NCBI GenBank assembly: GCA_002224055.1
Contig: AZLU01000063.1
Coordinates: 1 to 22,595 of the forward strand
Direction: 5' to 3'
Origin: Pezizomycotina sp. ARF18
Lineage: Eukaryota; Ascomycota
DNA: 22,595 bases
The notes beneath the pieces are model-generated. The model saw nothing but the letters and a program-made list of their open reading frames with translations, had not been told where the DNA came from and searched no databases. Numbering within the stretch: position 1 is the first letter of the stretch; each line of letters starts with the position of its first letter. Of this stretch, positions 10,843 to 21,047 are shown piece after piece. A program made the position numbers and the translations under genes.

Positions 10843-12324
10843 TTCTCTCTTGCTTTTCATCTCTTTTTTCTCTTGCTTCTCTTCATTGCACAGGCCGGCG
10901 TATAGCTGCTTCCTTTTTTTTTCTCTTCTCTTTTTAAACCATTGCATTTCCTGAAAAAGTAACATCTGATCTTCTATTTGTACATTTTCCCTCCCCCCTT
11001 ATCGCCTTATATACCTTCACACCCATGCAGGTAATTCCAAAGATATCGCCAGCCAATCATGTTTCATCTCACACCTCTATAATCTTACTCAGATCTTACG
11101 TCGCTTCGCACTTGACCACCTCATTCCCGCGCTTAACTTTCTCATTGTATACCGGAGTTTTCTTCAGCGCTCCTTTTTTTTTTCCACCGCATTACCGCAC
11201 ATTCGTCTCCTTTCAAACCTTTTTTCCATTTGTCATACAATGTACAATTTCTTGTTTTAAAAAATATGGGCGGCTTCGGATTTTTTTTTTTTTAAGCTTC
11301 TTGTCACTCTCTTTAACGGATCTTTTTTTCTGCATGGCTGATGCCTACACACATGTTTTAGCTTTGATTTTGCTTTTGTGGTTCTTTGTTTGTCAACTAA
11401 AGGTCGGTGTCTTTTCTTTTTAAGCCATATATATATATACACAACACTTCCTACACATCATATTATATATATTTCCTCGGTATATTCCATCTATGACGCA
11501 CCTTGTTAATACAAGTCTCTGGTCACAACTCTCACCCCGGATCCAGTCTCGGCCCGGGTCTATACTACTACTCGTTTATTCTACCTTTTTTACTTGTATT
11601 TGTCTTAACATCTGAACAATTTCAGGTATAAAAAAGGGACAGGGCTCAAGGAAGAGGATATCTTCTCAACTTTATCAAAAATGGATCTTTGTTGTTCTAG
11701 TCAAGAACTAATTCTCTAACCTCTTTACTCTCTACTACTCTTTGGATTTCCCCGTATCTTTTTCTCTATTAATACCAAACTGTTTTGGTTTTGGTTCTTC
11801 TCTTTTGTTCTCTTGGATTGGAAATCTGCGATACGATTTTACTGCTTTAGTTTATCCTTTTTTTTTTTAATGCCAAAATGTATTATGTATGATGACTACA
11901 GCTGAACTACCAGCTCCTTCAGCGGATGACTCCTTTTCCTACTTGAATTTTATTTGAATATATCCATCTCTCTATACGAATTTCCTTCTACATCTCGATT
12001 GATAGCGTTTAAAGTCTTTTTTCACGCCGGTACTCATGACTCGCATGGGGTCATCAGCGGTCTGTTACGGTCTACTTGGAATTATGTACATCTCCGCGTC
12101 TTCTGGCTGCGATCGAGTGTTTCTTTAAAAAGCGGAAAATTTTACGTTTTTACACACATACACACTCTCTCTATCTGGTGCTGAAGTTTGCTCGGTTTGA
12201 TGTTTCTCCGCAAGATGTTCTTTACGAAAAAAAGAAAGTTGATTGATTAAGATATACCCACGGGTGATTTAAAAAAAAATAACGAACTGGTTGTTCGGTG
12301 GTATAACGTTTGATATCTTTGTCT

Positions 12325-12394
12325 TTTTTTTATTTTTATTTTATTTTTATTTTTATTTTTATTTGGTTTTGGTTTTTATTTGGTTTTGGTTTTA
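12325..12394. repeat. TTTTA / TTTGGTTTTGG low-complexity tandem repeat
   Basis: Repeated TTTTATTTTTA units are followed by two copies of TTTTATTTGGTTTTGGTT, the second slightly altered. This is a simple tandem repeat. Confidence 0.85.
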
Positions 12395-12967
12395 TGTATG
12401 TATTGAAGTATTGTAATGAATGCTTTAGTTCCCCTCGAAAAGAGTCGTGTATATCTATCTTTCTACTAGTTCTGCAAAGATGAAAAGATACAAAAACAGC
12501 TTAAGCATAAAATAAACATAAATTGAAAAAGATGGTATCAAGGTATCTTGAAAACAAATTATAAAGAAGGCTGCTGAGTGTTCGGGTATCATGTATGATG
12601 TTGTCGTGTTCGTTAATGAATGTTATTAATAGTCGCTTTTTGAGATATATGTTGTACCACAACAGAACATAGTTCTCAATTTTCCAAATATACTTAGGTA
12701 ATTATAATACATATATATGTAGATGCGATAGTACGTATATTTGATTGTAGATATATGATAAGTAGATGATATAAATTATAGCTTGGGTGATCGTGAGAAA
12801 GTAGAACACTAAAAGTAAACACCGCTACCCTACCCGGGAGAAAACAACGAAGAATGCATGCTAATATATCATGACAAAAAAAAACTAGATGGTAGTAAGA
12901 AAGCAACACACGAACTATCGTCAAAAGAGAGTATCCAAAGAAATCAAACGCCTGTTTCTGTAGTGAA

Positions 12968-15554
12968 TCACACCGAAGACCCAAAAATCGACGATCCGTA
13001 ATTTGCAGATTCGTAGCCGTTCAACGACGAAGCGGACCCCGGACTCGACGGCCCGGTCAGGAACGTACCACCCCCGAAATCACTTCCTATAGGCCACCCT
13101 GCTTCTTCAGCAGATGCTTCGCCCGCTGCGGCTGCTGTATCTGACACTCTCCGTCGTCATCGCCGTCCTGCTCCTCTTCCGCTGCTGCTCGAACATGCAC
13201 TGTATCCTCCTGGGCCTGTACTCCTCCATCGTCTCGTCGTCGGCGTAGAAGCTACCCCTGCCTAAACCCCGCGGGATCGGCGTGTCCGTCGTATCCGCAT
13301 CGGATTCGGCGTCGTCGTTGCAGTTGCGGTTAAAGTCGTGCGCGGCGTGTATGCGGATATGCACCCTCGACGCTAAACCTAATTCCGCGTCGTTTATGTT
13401 CGCCGCGGTTGCGCCTTGCGGAGTAATGTGCAGCATCTCGCGAACGCGATCCCGCTCCCGTTCTTCCATGGATTTTCCATGTCCGTGTTCCGCTCCCACT
13501 CCTGTCGGCGACGGTGCTGGCGCCAGCAATCATGGTATTTACGCCGGCACCTCCGCCGCCGTTCGTCCTCGTTTTACGACCACCGAAGGTAGAAAGGCGA
13601 GCTCGCCACGGCTTAGCCTTTTCCGCTTGTCAGCGTTGTCACTACCGGGAGCAGGTTCGTCGGCGCTACCAATACTAGCCACTTCCGCCAACCGCTCCCC
13701 ACGCCGACGCCTCCGTGCTGCGCGGGTGGCATATCGACGGATAAACTCCTCTCCTCGGCGCAGCCCGCCGCCAAACAACACTCCGTCCTGGTCTCCGTAA
13801 CAGTTCCAAGACCGGATATAGAAAGCGATCGGTCCTCGTCGAGCGTCTCAACAGATAACGTCCCTCGGTCCCGCCGTATTCGTCGCCGTCCAATCCGGCG
13901 ACGTAACTTTCGTCTTCTCGCCAAAGTTCGTAGAAAACCTCGTCGTCCTAGTCCTATTAAATCTAGACTTCTTGGTGAAAAAAGTCGACCTGAGCTTTCC
14001 CATCATCTTCTCGTTCCGACTTCCCTAACGTTCCTGGTATCGAGCCCGCCGCGGGTTCGCGGACGCTACCTCCCTGGCGGTTATCACCGCTACGGCTCCT
14101 TTACTGCGGCCGCCGGATCCCATACCGACGGTAACGCAGCAGATACCGCCGCTGCCGCCGCTCTTGCGAATGTGCTCCATACGAGAGCTCCAGAACCATT
14201 TGAGAGGCGGGCAGCAGGCGACGATAATGCCAGCTGCCATCTCCGACGCACTCGTGGAGCCAATTAGCGGGAAAGAGGCAGCTAAAACCACGAGGATTAT
14301 ACGGCTATCGTGATCGCAATGCATATGAATCCAAACCAAATATCGCAAATATACCGGCGAGCCGTCTTCTCGACGTCGTTGCGGCAAGCGTCCGGATGAG
14401 GAAAAAGGTAATGCGTAGACTTTTTTATATTAACAAAAATGTTAGCCTAAGCTTATCGAATAGAAATGTTGGGAAGATACGTACTCATTAGGTCACTCAT
14501 AAGATGGAAAGCGGCTGTGATGAGATATGTTGGTACGCTTGCGACGGCTATAACGAACTAGAGTTAGCTACGAAAATCAAATATATAGACAATATAGCTT
14601 CTCAACTCTCTATTCGACATACCTAAACACCTATCAGGGCTTGAAGTGGACCAATTTCTCCATACCGGAAGACACCAGAAGAGATTGAAGCAGAGCATCA
14701 GGACACAGCCAGAGCCGTGAAGCCCGTTGTAAAATACAGAGCCCGGCGTAATTTGATGTGATCGGGCGGGAAGAGCCTGAAGTAAAGAAGTATAATTGCA
14801 GCTTTGATAAGATACAAAGCAAGATAGTAGAGCGGGGTCGAGAAGTATAGTATCTGAGCAGAAAATTTGAGAGTATGTTAGGCATTATAATAAGCGGGAA
14901 TTGTCACTTCCAGAAAGAGAAAAAGGAGCGATTGGGGGTAATATCAGATTGTTAAATATCGGTCAAACTGCTCCTTCATAATGGCACAGGTGCATTCATA
15001 CTCAATTTAATAGAAGGGTTATTGTCAGACTGGATATTTATATATATAATACCTTCAGAACCTTAACCAGCATCCGCTTGTCGGGAAATACCACGTCGAA
15101 ATCCGGTAGGTTGGTAGACGTGAACCTGATTTTCGGATTCCACATGCCATACTTGTTGGAGTAAATGTCGCATATGGTGTTACTCAGGAACAAGAGCCAG
15201 GCTGCAACGATCAAGAAATCGGATGCGGATAACTTTCGTAGTATGTAAGCCTGAACGTAAACACGCAGGACAACGAATATCCCCGCAAGAGTCAAACACA
15301 CTGACTCAACACCCTATTTGAATAACGGTTTTTTTCCATCGTGTAAGCCAAAAGGAGCCTTTAATATGGGAGAATGTGATCATTATCATATACAAAAATG
15401 TATAGGCTTGTTTATAGAGTTAAAAGTACCTTAATCTTTAGAGAGGATTGCAACAAATGTCAACCATTGGCAGATTTTGTATGGATGGATGAATATAAGG
15501 GACTGGAAAGAATATACTCACTACGGCACCGTGCGGTTTTAGGTCGGGTTGCAT
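12968..15554 (-). CDS. PTH11-like seven-helix membrane protein (fungal rhodopsin-domain family), five exons, frame-broken
   Basis: Exons on the minus strand are 15554-15522, 15313-15053, 14853-14623, 14557-14485 and 14419-12968. Intron branch sites CCTAAC (14877-14882), GCTAACTCTAG (14558-14568) and GCTAAC (14441-14446) support the model. Exon 1 encodes MQPDLKPHGAV with no signal peptide or CFEM domain. Seven hydrophobic segments follow in family order: LTLAGIFVVLRVYVQAYIL; DFLIVAAWLLFLSNTICDIY; LYYLALYLIKAAIILLYFRL; LMLCFNLFWCLPVW; FVIAVASVPTYLITAAFHLM then SDLMIYALPF; RRRLAGIFAIFGL then GFICIAITIA; SASEMAAGIIVACCPPLKWF. A long tail rich in Ser, Gly, Arg and acidic residues ends with WPIGSDFGGG and a Ser/Gly stretch (stop 12968-12970). 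Intact length is roughly 690 residues. PTH11 relatives are surface receptors for host or surface cues; the ligand here is unknown. Single-base losses break the frame near 14703, 14404, 14331, 14303 and 13098, with more in the tail. The exon 3-4 phase is unresolved. Confidence 0.83.
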
Positions 15555-16364
15555 CTTGTCCACTCTCTTCTATCCGCCTCCCGAAGGCGAACGTAAACCG
15601 TATTGCTATATATCCAATGGAACTCCTTCAGACGTCGTAAAAAGCATTCTTATTTTTTATTTTTCCCTTGACAATTCCCCAATTTTTCTTTTAAAAACGG
15701 TTTTTACAAGGGAAGGAAAGAGAAGGCTTTCAAAGGAGACCCCCAAATTTTTGGCCAAAACGGATATATATAAATAAAAGAATAGATGTGGTCGGAGATC
15801 TGGTAGTAATAAAAAAAAGGGACCAGGCCCATTGTGTTGAGGAGATTACTGTAAAATACATCAATCATATATCTGAAATCCCATCCTCTTCGCTCTTGTA
15901 ACCTAGGTAGGATACGACCACCAAGAGAAGAAAAAAGAAGAGTACCTAGGTCTGCGAAAAACGCCATGGCCTGGCACGTAGAGAGTGGATCCCCAAAAAA
16001 GGTCCTTTTCTCGTCGGAGAGGGGGACCCAGATTCTCACTAGTTTTCCAATGGGCAGAGTCTCGTAGGAAACACCAACGCCTCTCCGGCCCAAGAAACAG
16101 GGAATTTGCTTCCTGTTTTGCGTCTAAAGGAGCTGCGCGAGCGTGTGGGGACAGGTGTTGGTATCTCGCAACAGACAGCCCAGTCCGGCAATACGTCTAA
16201 CCTCATCTCGTATACAATAGAGGTCTGCTGGGGCAGCCAGGCAGAAAGCTTTTGGTCTGGTTTGTAATATTTTATAGCTCTGGGTTATCGCGGGATCGGG
16301 AAAAAGCGTACAATCGTTTTTGTATGTACCTGTGTGCGTAACATTCGGCAACGCTCTTATATTT
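15555..16364. other. 5' flank of the PTH11-like gene, no supported gene
   Basis: The promoter of the minus-strand receptor gene should lie here, but no defined element is visible. ACCTAGGT occurs twice (15901-15908 and 15944-15951) as an inverted pair. A 129-codon minus open frame (15704-16093) has no recognisable domain and is not called. Confidence 0.5.
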
Positions 16365-16436
16365 CCTTTTTTCTCTATACTGTTCTTATATTCAATATAT
16401 CCTTTTTTCTCTATACTGTTCTCATGTTCAATATAA
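16365..16436. repeat. tandem duplication of a 36-bp unit
   Basis: Two adjacent 36-bp units, each beginning CCTTTTTTCTCTATACTGTT, match at 33 of 36 positions. Two of the three differences are transitions. No gene is associated. Confidence 0.95.
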
Positions 16437-17010
16437 AAGGCAGTTCAGGAAAAGCTTCGGATTGAACCATATATCTCTATCGCGAGCTGGCTTTAAATAT
16501 ACGACATTCACAGGGAATAATAGATTTCTACTCAGTTCTTTCCTTTTCCTTATTTTCTCTCTCTAATGACAAGGGATCATCCTAGCCGAAAAGCCATATC
16601 TCTATCTCTATCGTTGTATTGTTGCACAAAAAAATGAGAAACCCTCGCCGACTCGTTTGAGCTTGAGTCTCTTTTTAACCGCCCTTCTTTTTTTCCCGTC
16701 TCCAAAGAATTGTCAGGTTTCTGCTGCAGCTGTATGTGCGTACGCCTGCACCCAAATTTAATAGTGTCCACGAGCCCGGTTTCGTATGTTTCTTCATTCT
16801 CCTCTCCTTTTTCTTTTTCTAACTACCGGTACCTGAATCCTGAACCCCGTTCTTATTCGTATTGCAACACAAAACCGGTATAATTCCCCTATTTAAGTGA
16901 CTTTTTCGGGTGTTCTTAAACGAGTAGGTTTAGTATACAAGAGATTCAAATTGAATACTTACTTATCTGGAGGCGATTATTTATAGAAGAATAATTTTAT
17001 TCAGCGAGTT

Positions 17011-17041
17011 TATATATTATATATATATATATATATATATT
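17011..17041. repeat. (TA)n microsatellite
   Basis: A near-perfect alternating TA tract with one interruption. Confidence 0.95.
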
Positions 17042-17510
17042 CCAGTTTGCAATTCAGATGGCTACACGCTATATATTCTGAAAACCAAACACCTTGGATC
17101 ACGCCGACGTCTACAGAGCTTCAACTCACTCGAGTCTATTGCATTATTTCAAACCTCCTATACTATATACTGACTTTACGACTCGTCAAGGAGCTGCTTC
17201 TTGCCGGTAATACTTTTCAATATAATAAATATATATGTGTAGATTTACGTAAATAAGAGCAATAAATATATAAGTACCTCTTCGAATTCCAAGACGGTAA
17301 ATATCAGATTATAATACAAAATTTCCTATTTCAGTTTCTGCTTCTTCGTCCTCATTTTTCTGCTATAAAGGCATCTCCGAGTGGGGAGGGGCGAATAAAG
17401 CCTTTTTTTTTTTCGTGCAGCTCGAATGACGTTGAGGTTTTAACTCGAAGAAATCCGTTCCATCCATTCCATCTAGAAAGAAAAAGAAAGGTAATATATA
17501 GCGGCAAGCG

Positions 17511-17532
17511 TTTTTTTTTTTTTTTTTTTTTT
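17511..17532. repeat. T22 homopolymer
   Basis: Twenty-two consecutive T. Confidence 0.9.
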
Positions 17533-17735
17533 GAGGCGTTTGGTCGTAACGGCAAAAGGAAACGACACTAGCCGTGACATGGCTTGAACGCCCGGTATTT
17601 TCTTCCGTCTCTCTTGAAATTTCTATACTTCCTGGATGTATATATATCCTGCTAGGTCTGAAATGTTTGGGGATACAGATTCGGGGAATTTTCTAAACAT
17701 GGATTTTTGTCCAAATTCGGTTTAAACACAATCGT

Positions 17736-17740
<5 letters not shown>

Positions 17741-17769
<29 letters not shown>
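17741..17769. repeat. T29 homopolymer
   Basis: Twenty-nine consecutive T, the longest homopolymer in the window. Its exact length is likely unreliable. Confidence 0.9.
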
Positions 17770-17774
<5 letters not shown>

Positions 17775-18696
17775 AATACCTGACTATTGTACTTGATCAA
17801 TATTTCCTCTCTCAACCCCTCACCAGCTCCGGTCATAGCCACGTTTGAAAGCGCTAGGGGATAAGCTATTTGGCTATCTATCCTCAAGAAGCGCCGAGAG
17901 AGAAAAAAAAATCAAGTTCTATGATCACAGTATATACAGAGGCAGGGTTTCAACCCTACTATTCGTCCATAATATCAAAGTGTAGAGCTCTATATCGATC
18001 TCGAAAGATTCCATTTCCAGTTTCATGAATTCTGCTCGGCCCACACCGAGCCCCTCTCTTCATGCCTGAACTAAAGCCTCGCCAGCCAGCGCCTAAAAGA
18101 AGAAGCAAAAAAAAAAAAATTAGATGAATAAATCCCTCTTAGCGCTTCCGTTCATAAACTCTGGTTCAGGCAAGACAACCCAACCCTCCCTTGCCAGGCA
18201 CCCGGCACCTGGAGAGACACATGATTAGAAAAAAGGATAGTGGGGAATAAACTGGGGAGTAGGAAATCCTTTGAAATGTCCTATTTGATATCTATTAGTT
18301 TGGTTTTATCCGGGGTTTCTGATCTATTCACTATTTTTTTTTTTTCTTTCGAAGCTCAATATTAATAGCTTAAGAACAAGTAGCTATCACGGCCTCGTTC
18401 GGCTAGAGAAACAAATGTCTGGTTACGAGACTAAGAGGCTAGCTGTAGCCTCAGCGAGCTCGAACTGGGATTCACTGCCATGTTTTATTTTTATGTAATT
18501 TATCTACTTTTTAGACCAATAGATATCACTCCATTTAACATGCAATGGATACCGCCGTCTGCTAACGGTGTTTAATCATGGATCTTAAAGCTTCCCCTCT
18601 TTTGAGCTTTTTGCATCGTATCCACAATATGCGGAGGAAGACCAGGAAGATTGCGTTTTGCACATGCCTTTTTTCTTTTTTACTTCTTAAATAAGC

Positions 18697-18721
18697 TTTT
18701 TTTTTTTTTTTTTTTTTTTTT
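18697..18721. repeat. T25 homopolymer
   Basis: Twenty-five consecutive T. Confidence 0.9.
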
Positions 18722-19145
18722 GAATTTGAATTTGACATGTATGCATGTGTAAGTTCCGGGTCCTTGGCCTTGTATATTTCAAAATAAAAAAAAGAAAAAA
18801 AAAAGGAAAACGTTCCCTAGATCTTCCGATATCGATATCGATAGTAAGATTGCATTTATGTCAAAACTCCCCCATGGGGAAATATTCGTTGCGGGGTTTG
18901 TAAATTGCATACATTTATATTAATAGTGCGTTTTGATCAATAATGGTTGACAGCTGCATGGAGAAGTTAGATAATCTAGCTCTTTCTTGTATGAGATAGC
19001 CAGAAAGAGTAAATGAACATTGCTCGATTCTCAAAATACCTAATACAATAAGCAATCTACGGATTATCATTCCGAGCACACGCAGGATTCTCGAACCGAT
19101 TGAATCTTTGAATTTACGGTTTAGGTGGTGATGATGAAGTTTAGT

Positions 19146-19221
19146 AGTAGTAACGCAGTAGTAATGCAGCAGTAACACGCTAGTAACGCAGTTGTGATAC
19201 AGTAGTAATGGTTATTACTAC
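19146..19221. repeat. degenerate 11-bp tandem repeat ending in a hairpin
   Basis: Units resembling AGTAGTAACGC recur about six times (19146-19211) with drift in length and sequence. The last unit forms an inverted repeat GTAGTAAT-GGTT-ATTACTAC (19202-19221). It produces a Thr/Tyr/Val-rich chance frame on the minus strand. Confidence 0.8.
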
Positions 19222-20696
19222 AAATCCATTCATTCGCTCGTATCTATATAATCGTCTCATGCGTGGTGGAAGCTTACCATAAATCTACAATTACCAAAGC
19301 TTAAATAAACGGTTCGGTTTCAATATCCTACAATTCTAGGTATTAACGTTAACTTTCATAGCCACGTGTAGGAAACTTAACTTAGCTTAACCTTGCGATG
19401 TCGGCCAATATGCACCAATGCCTCAACTCATATACCGAGGACCTTAGCTTTCTCCTACGATGTAGAAACTTAATTCAAGCTAAAACATCTGTATACCTGA
19501 ATAGATGTGAAATTGCTACTTCTCACGAAATTCTTGCTGGTACATGTGTACAATGCTCCTATATTCAAAGGTATCACGTAAAACACGTGTCATTAGCTAT
19601 AACCAACTTATATACACCTGATACGTAAAGATAAGAATTGGTATCCAATTAATGTCAATATATCTGTAAGCTGCAATAACTATGCAGCTAAGGGTACCAT
19701 CTACACCTAACTGTGACCACTAACAACCGTAGTAATAGTATAGGACCTACAGCACTCGCGCGCTCACATGATATCAACATCGGCTCCAGCAATGCTTCGT
19801 TGGTTAGACGCATATGCACGATGCCACTTGCCGAACCAATGAGATCAAAAGAGAATCCACAGTCGCAGATACAGATTTTTACTTCCTTAGGTCCTATGAA
19901 TATCCAGAGCTTGGCGGAACGCAGTGGACACCCTAGTATCACTGTACATGTTATCTAAACGCACGAGGTGCACGAGTTCCTGCAGCTGTCTTGTCTCGGC
20001 TTACTGCATATTTTTTGCTTCACCCCACGATGCATATATTAGGTTCCTAATTCTTAAAAGCTGGTGATCTGCGAGAGAGGGTTTTCCTACCTTGACGAAT
20101 CAATTGATAGTACATTTTGCAGCTTGCATGCCGCACCAATTCATAACGCCAGCAATACTATAAATACTTAGTATATCTTAAAAGCCAATGCAGCGCAGTA
20201 ATGGAAAAATGTGCTTGCGTGCATACAGATATAGCATAACAAAAGAACCTCATGCAAGTAAACGCACAAACTCAAGGGAAAGCCAATATTTTTGAAGAAA
20301 TGGAGATAAACATGCTGTGAATACCAAGGAATAAAAACTCCAACAACTCCAATAATTCACTGCTTCTGAACCGTCGCGTTTAATCATGCATTATATCGAA
20401 ATAATCGATCAAATCGACAATACGAGTTAAGAAAATATAATAAAAAAAAAAAAAAAGAAAAAAAAAAGAGCATAGTCAGACGTTGTCTGAGCTCCATATC
20501 GCACGTAACGTAACGTCGACATGGCGATACGCCAATGCAGCATTCCGTTACAGCAAGTAGGTATTGCGGGGTATGAAACGGCCAGCCGTAGACGTACACG
20601 TAACGCTTCGCGGAAGATATTTGGGCTGAACACTAGGTTGAAACGTGGTAAGGAGATGTCGCGATTAACCGTCTTCAGCTCCTCCTCGTGGACCTT
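19222..20696. other. no supported gene; less AT-rich unexplained DNA
   Basis: Composition is more balanced than in the flanking AT-rich DNA and short open frames exist on both strands (for example 19398-19628 plus, 19688-19942 minus), but none carries a recognisable domain. The stretch could be an old degraded transposon or an unrecognised gene. The minus-strand piece near 20690-20640 (LKTVNRDISLPRF) could continue the fragment upstream, but this is speculative. Confidence 0.45.
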
Positions 20697-21047
20697 CTAG
20701 TTTCTACCCGGACTAAATTTTAATGAATCCATTAGCATCCTTACCCATTTTACTTTCGAAATATATATGAAAAGTGAATGCAAGTGACCTGGGGAACGAG
20801 CTCGTATACCTTCTTCCTCTTCGAGGCTAACGCTGCTGCTCTCTATATCGCTGACACTGTGACTGCGCCGTCCTCCGCGCCGGAACCTTCCGGTGAAGGT
20901 ATACGAGAAAAGCCCGCGGCGCGAGTTGTACGTGAACGCGAATATCAGCAGCAGTACCGCGATGACGACGGCGAAGCTGATGGGAGGTAGAAGGCGACTG
21001 CGGGGTACATAATTTTTACCCTTTGATCTTGCTCCCGCCGTGCGACG
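20697..21047 (-). CDS. possible C-terminal part of a single-pass membrane protein
   Basis: An open frame without an internal Met start runs from after the stop at 21048-21050 to the stop at 20697-20699. It encodes a hydrophobic segment, ISFAVVIAVLLLIFAFTY, directly followed by a positively charged and aromatic stretch (NSRRGLFSYTFTGRFRRGGR), then a Ser-rich and acidic run (SDIESSSVSLEEEEG). This order (helix, basic stop-transfer, acidic/Ser cytosolic tail) and the raised GC of 20840-21000 suggest real coding sequence. No family is recognised. Upstream exons on the minus strand and indel breaks like those in neighbouring genes could explain the missing start. A chance open frame cannot be excluded. 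Confidence 0.4.
   Translation of the reverse strand, partial: RRTAGARSKGKNYVPRSRLLPPISFAVVIAVLLLIFAFTYNSRRGLFSYTFTGRFRRGGRRSHSVSDIESSSVSLEEEEGIRARSPGHLHSLFIYISKVKWVRMLMDSLKFSPGRN

Larger units (their letters stand above)
10383..12967. other. spacer between convergent genes, no supported gene
   Basis: This 2.6-kb stretch separates the 3' ends of the PHD gene (plus) and the PTH11-like gene (minus). It is pyrimidine-rich on the plus strand (10560-11450), with many T-runs, a (TA)n run at 10818-10842 and TTTTA/TTTGG minisatellite-like units at 12325-12394. Open frames here are made of Phe/Leu/Ser/Lys runs from low-complexity DNA, and none has a domain. Confidence 0.6.
16437..19145. other. AT-rich intergenic DNA, no supported gene
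   Basis: The stretch holds long homopolymers, a (TA)n tract and short open frames without domains. A GATATC-based short repeat occurs at about 18828-18842. I see no RNA gene or coding sequence. Confidence 0.6.

Noticed and set aside
10610-11423. Overlapping Phe/Leu-rich membrane-like open frames
   Set aside because: They come from T-rich and TA-repeat DNA, overlap in several frames and match no family.
2232-15554. RIP-driven pseudogenes
   Set aside because: RIP leaves C-to-T transitions and nonsense codons; the damage here is single-base loss with coding sequence otherwise preserved.
15704-16093. 129-codon minus-strand open frame upstream of the receptor gene
   Set aside because: No recognisable motif, weak composition and no splice support; it is most likely chance.
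17560-17600. Possible tRNA-like segment (GGCTTGAACGCCCGG)
   Set aside because: No cloverleaf with acceptor, D and anticodon arms could be built around it.
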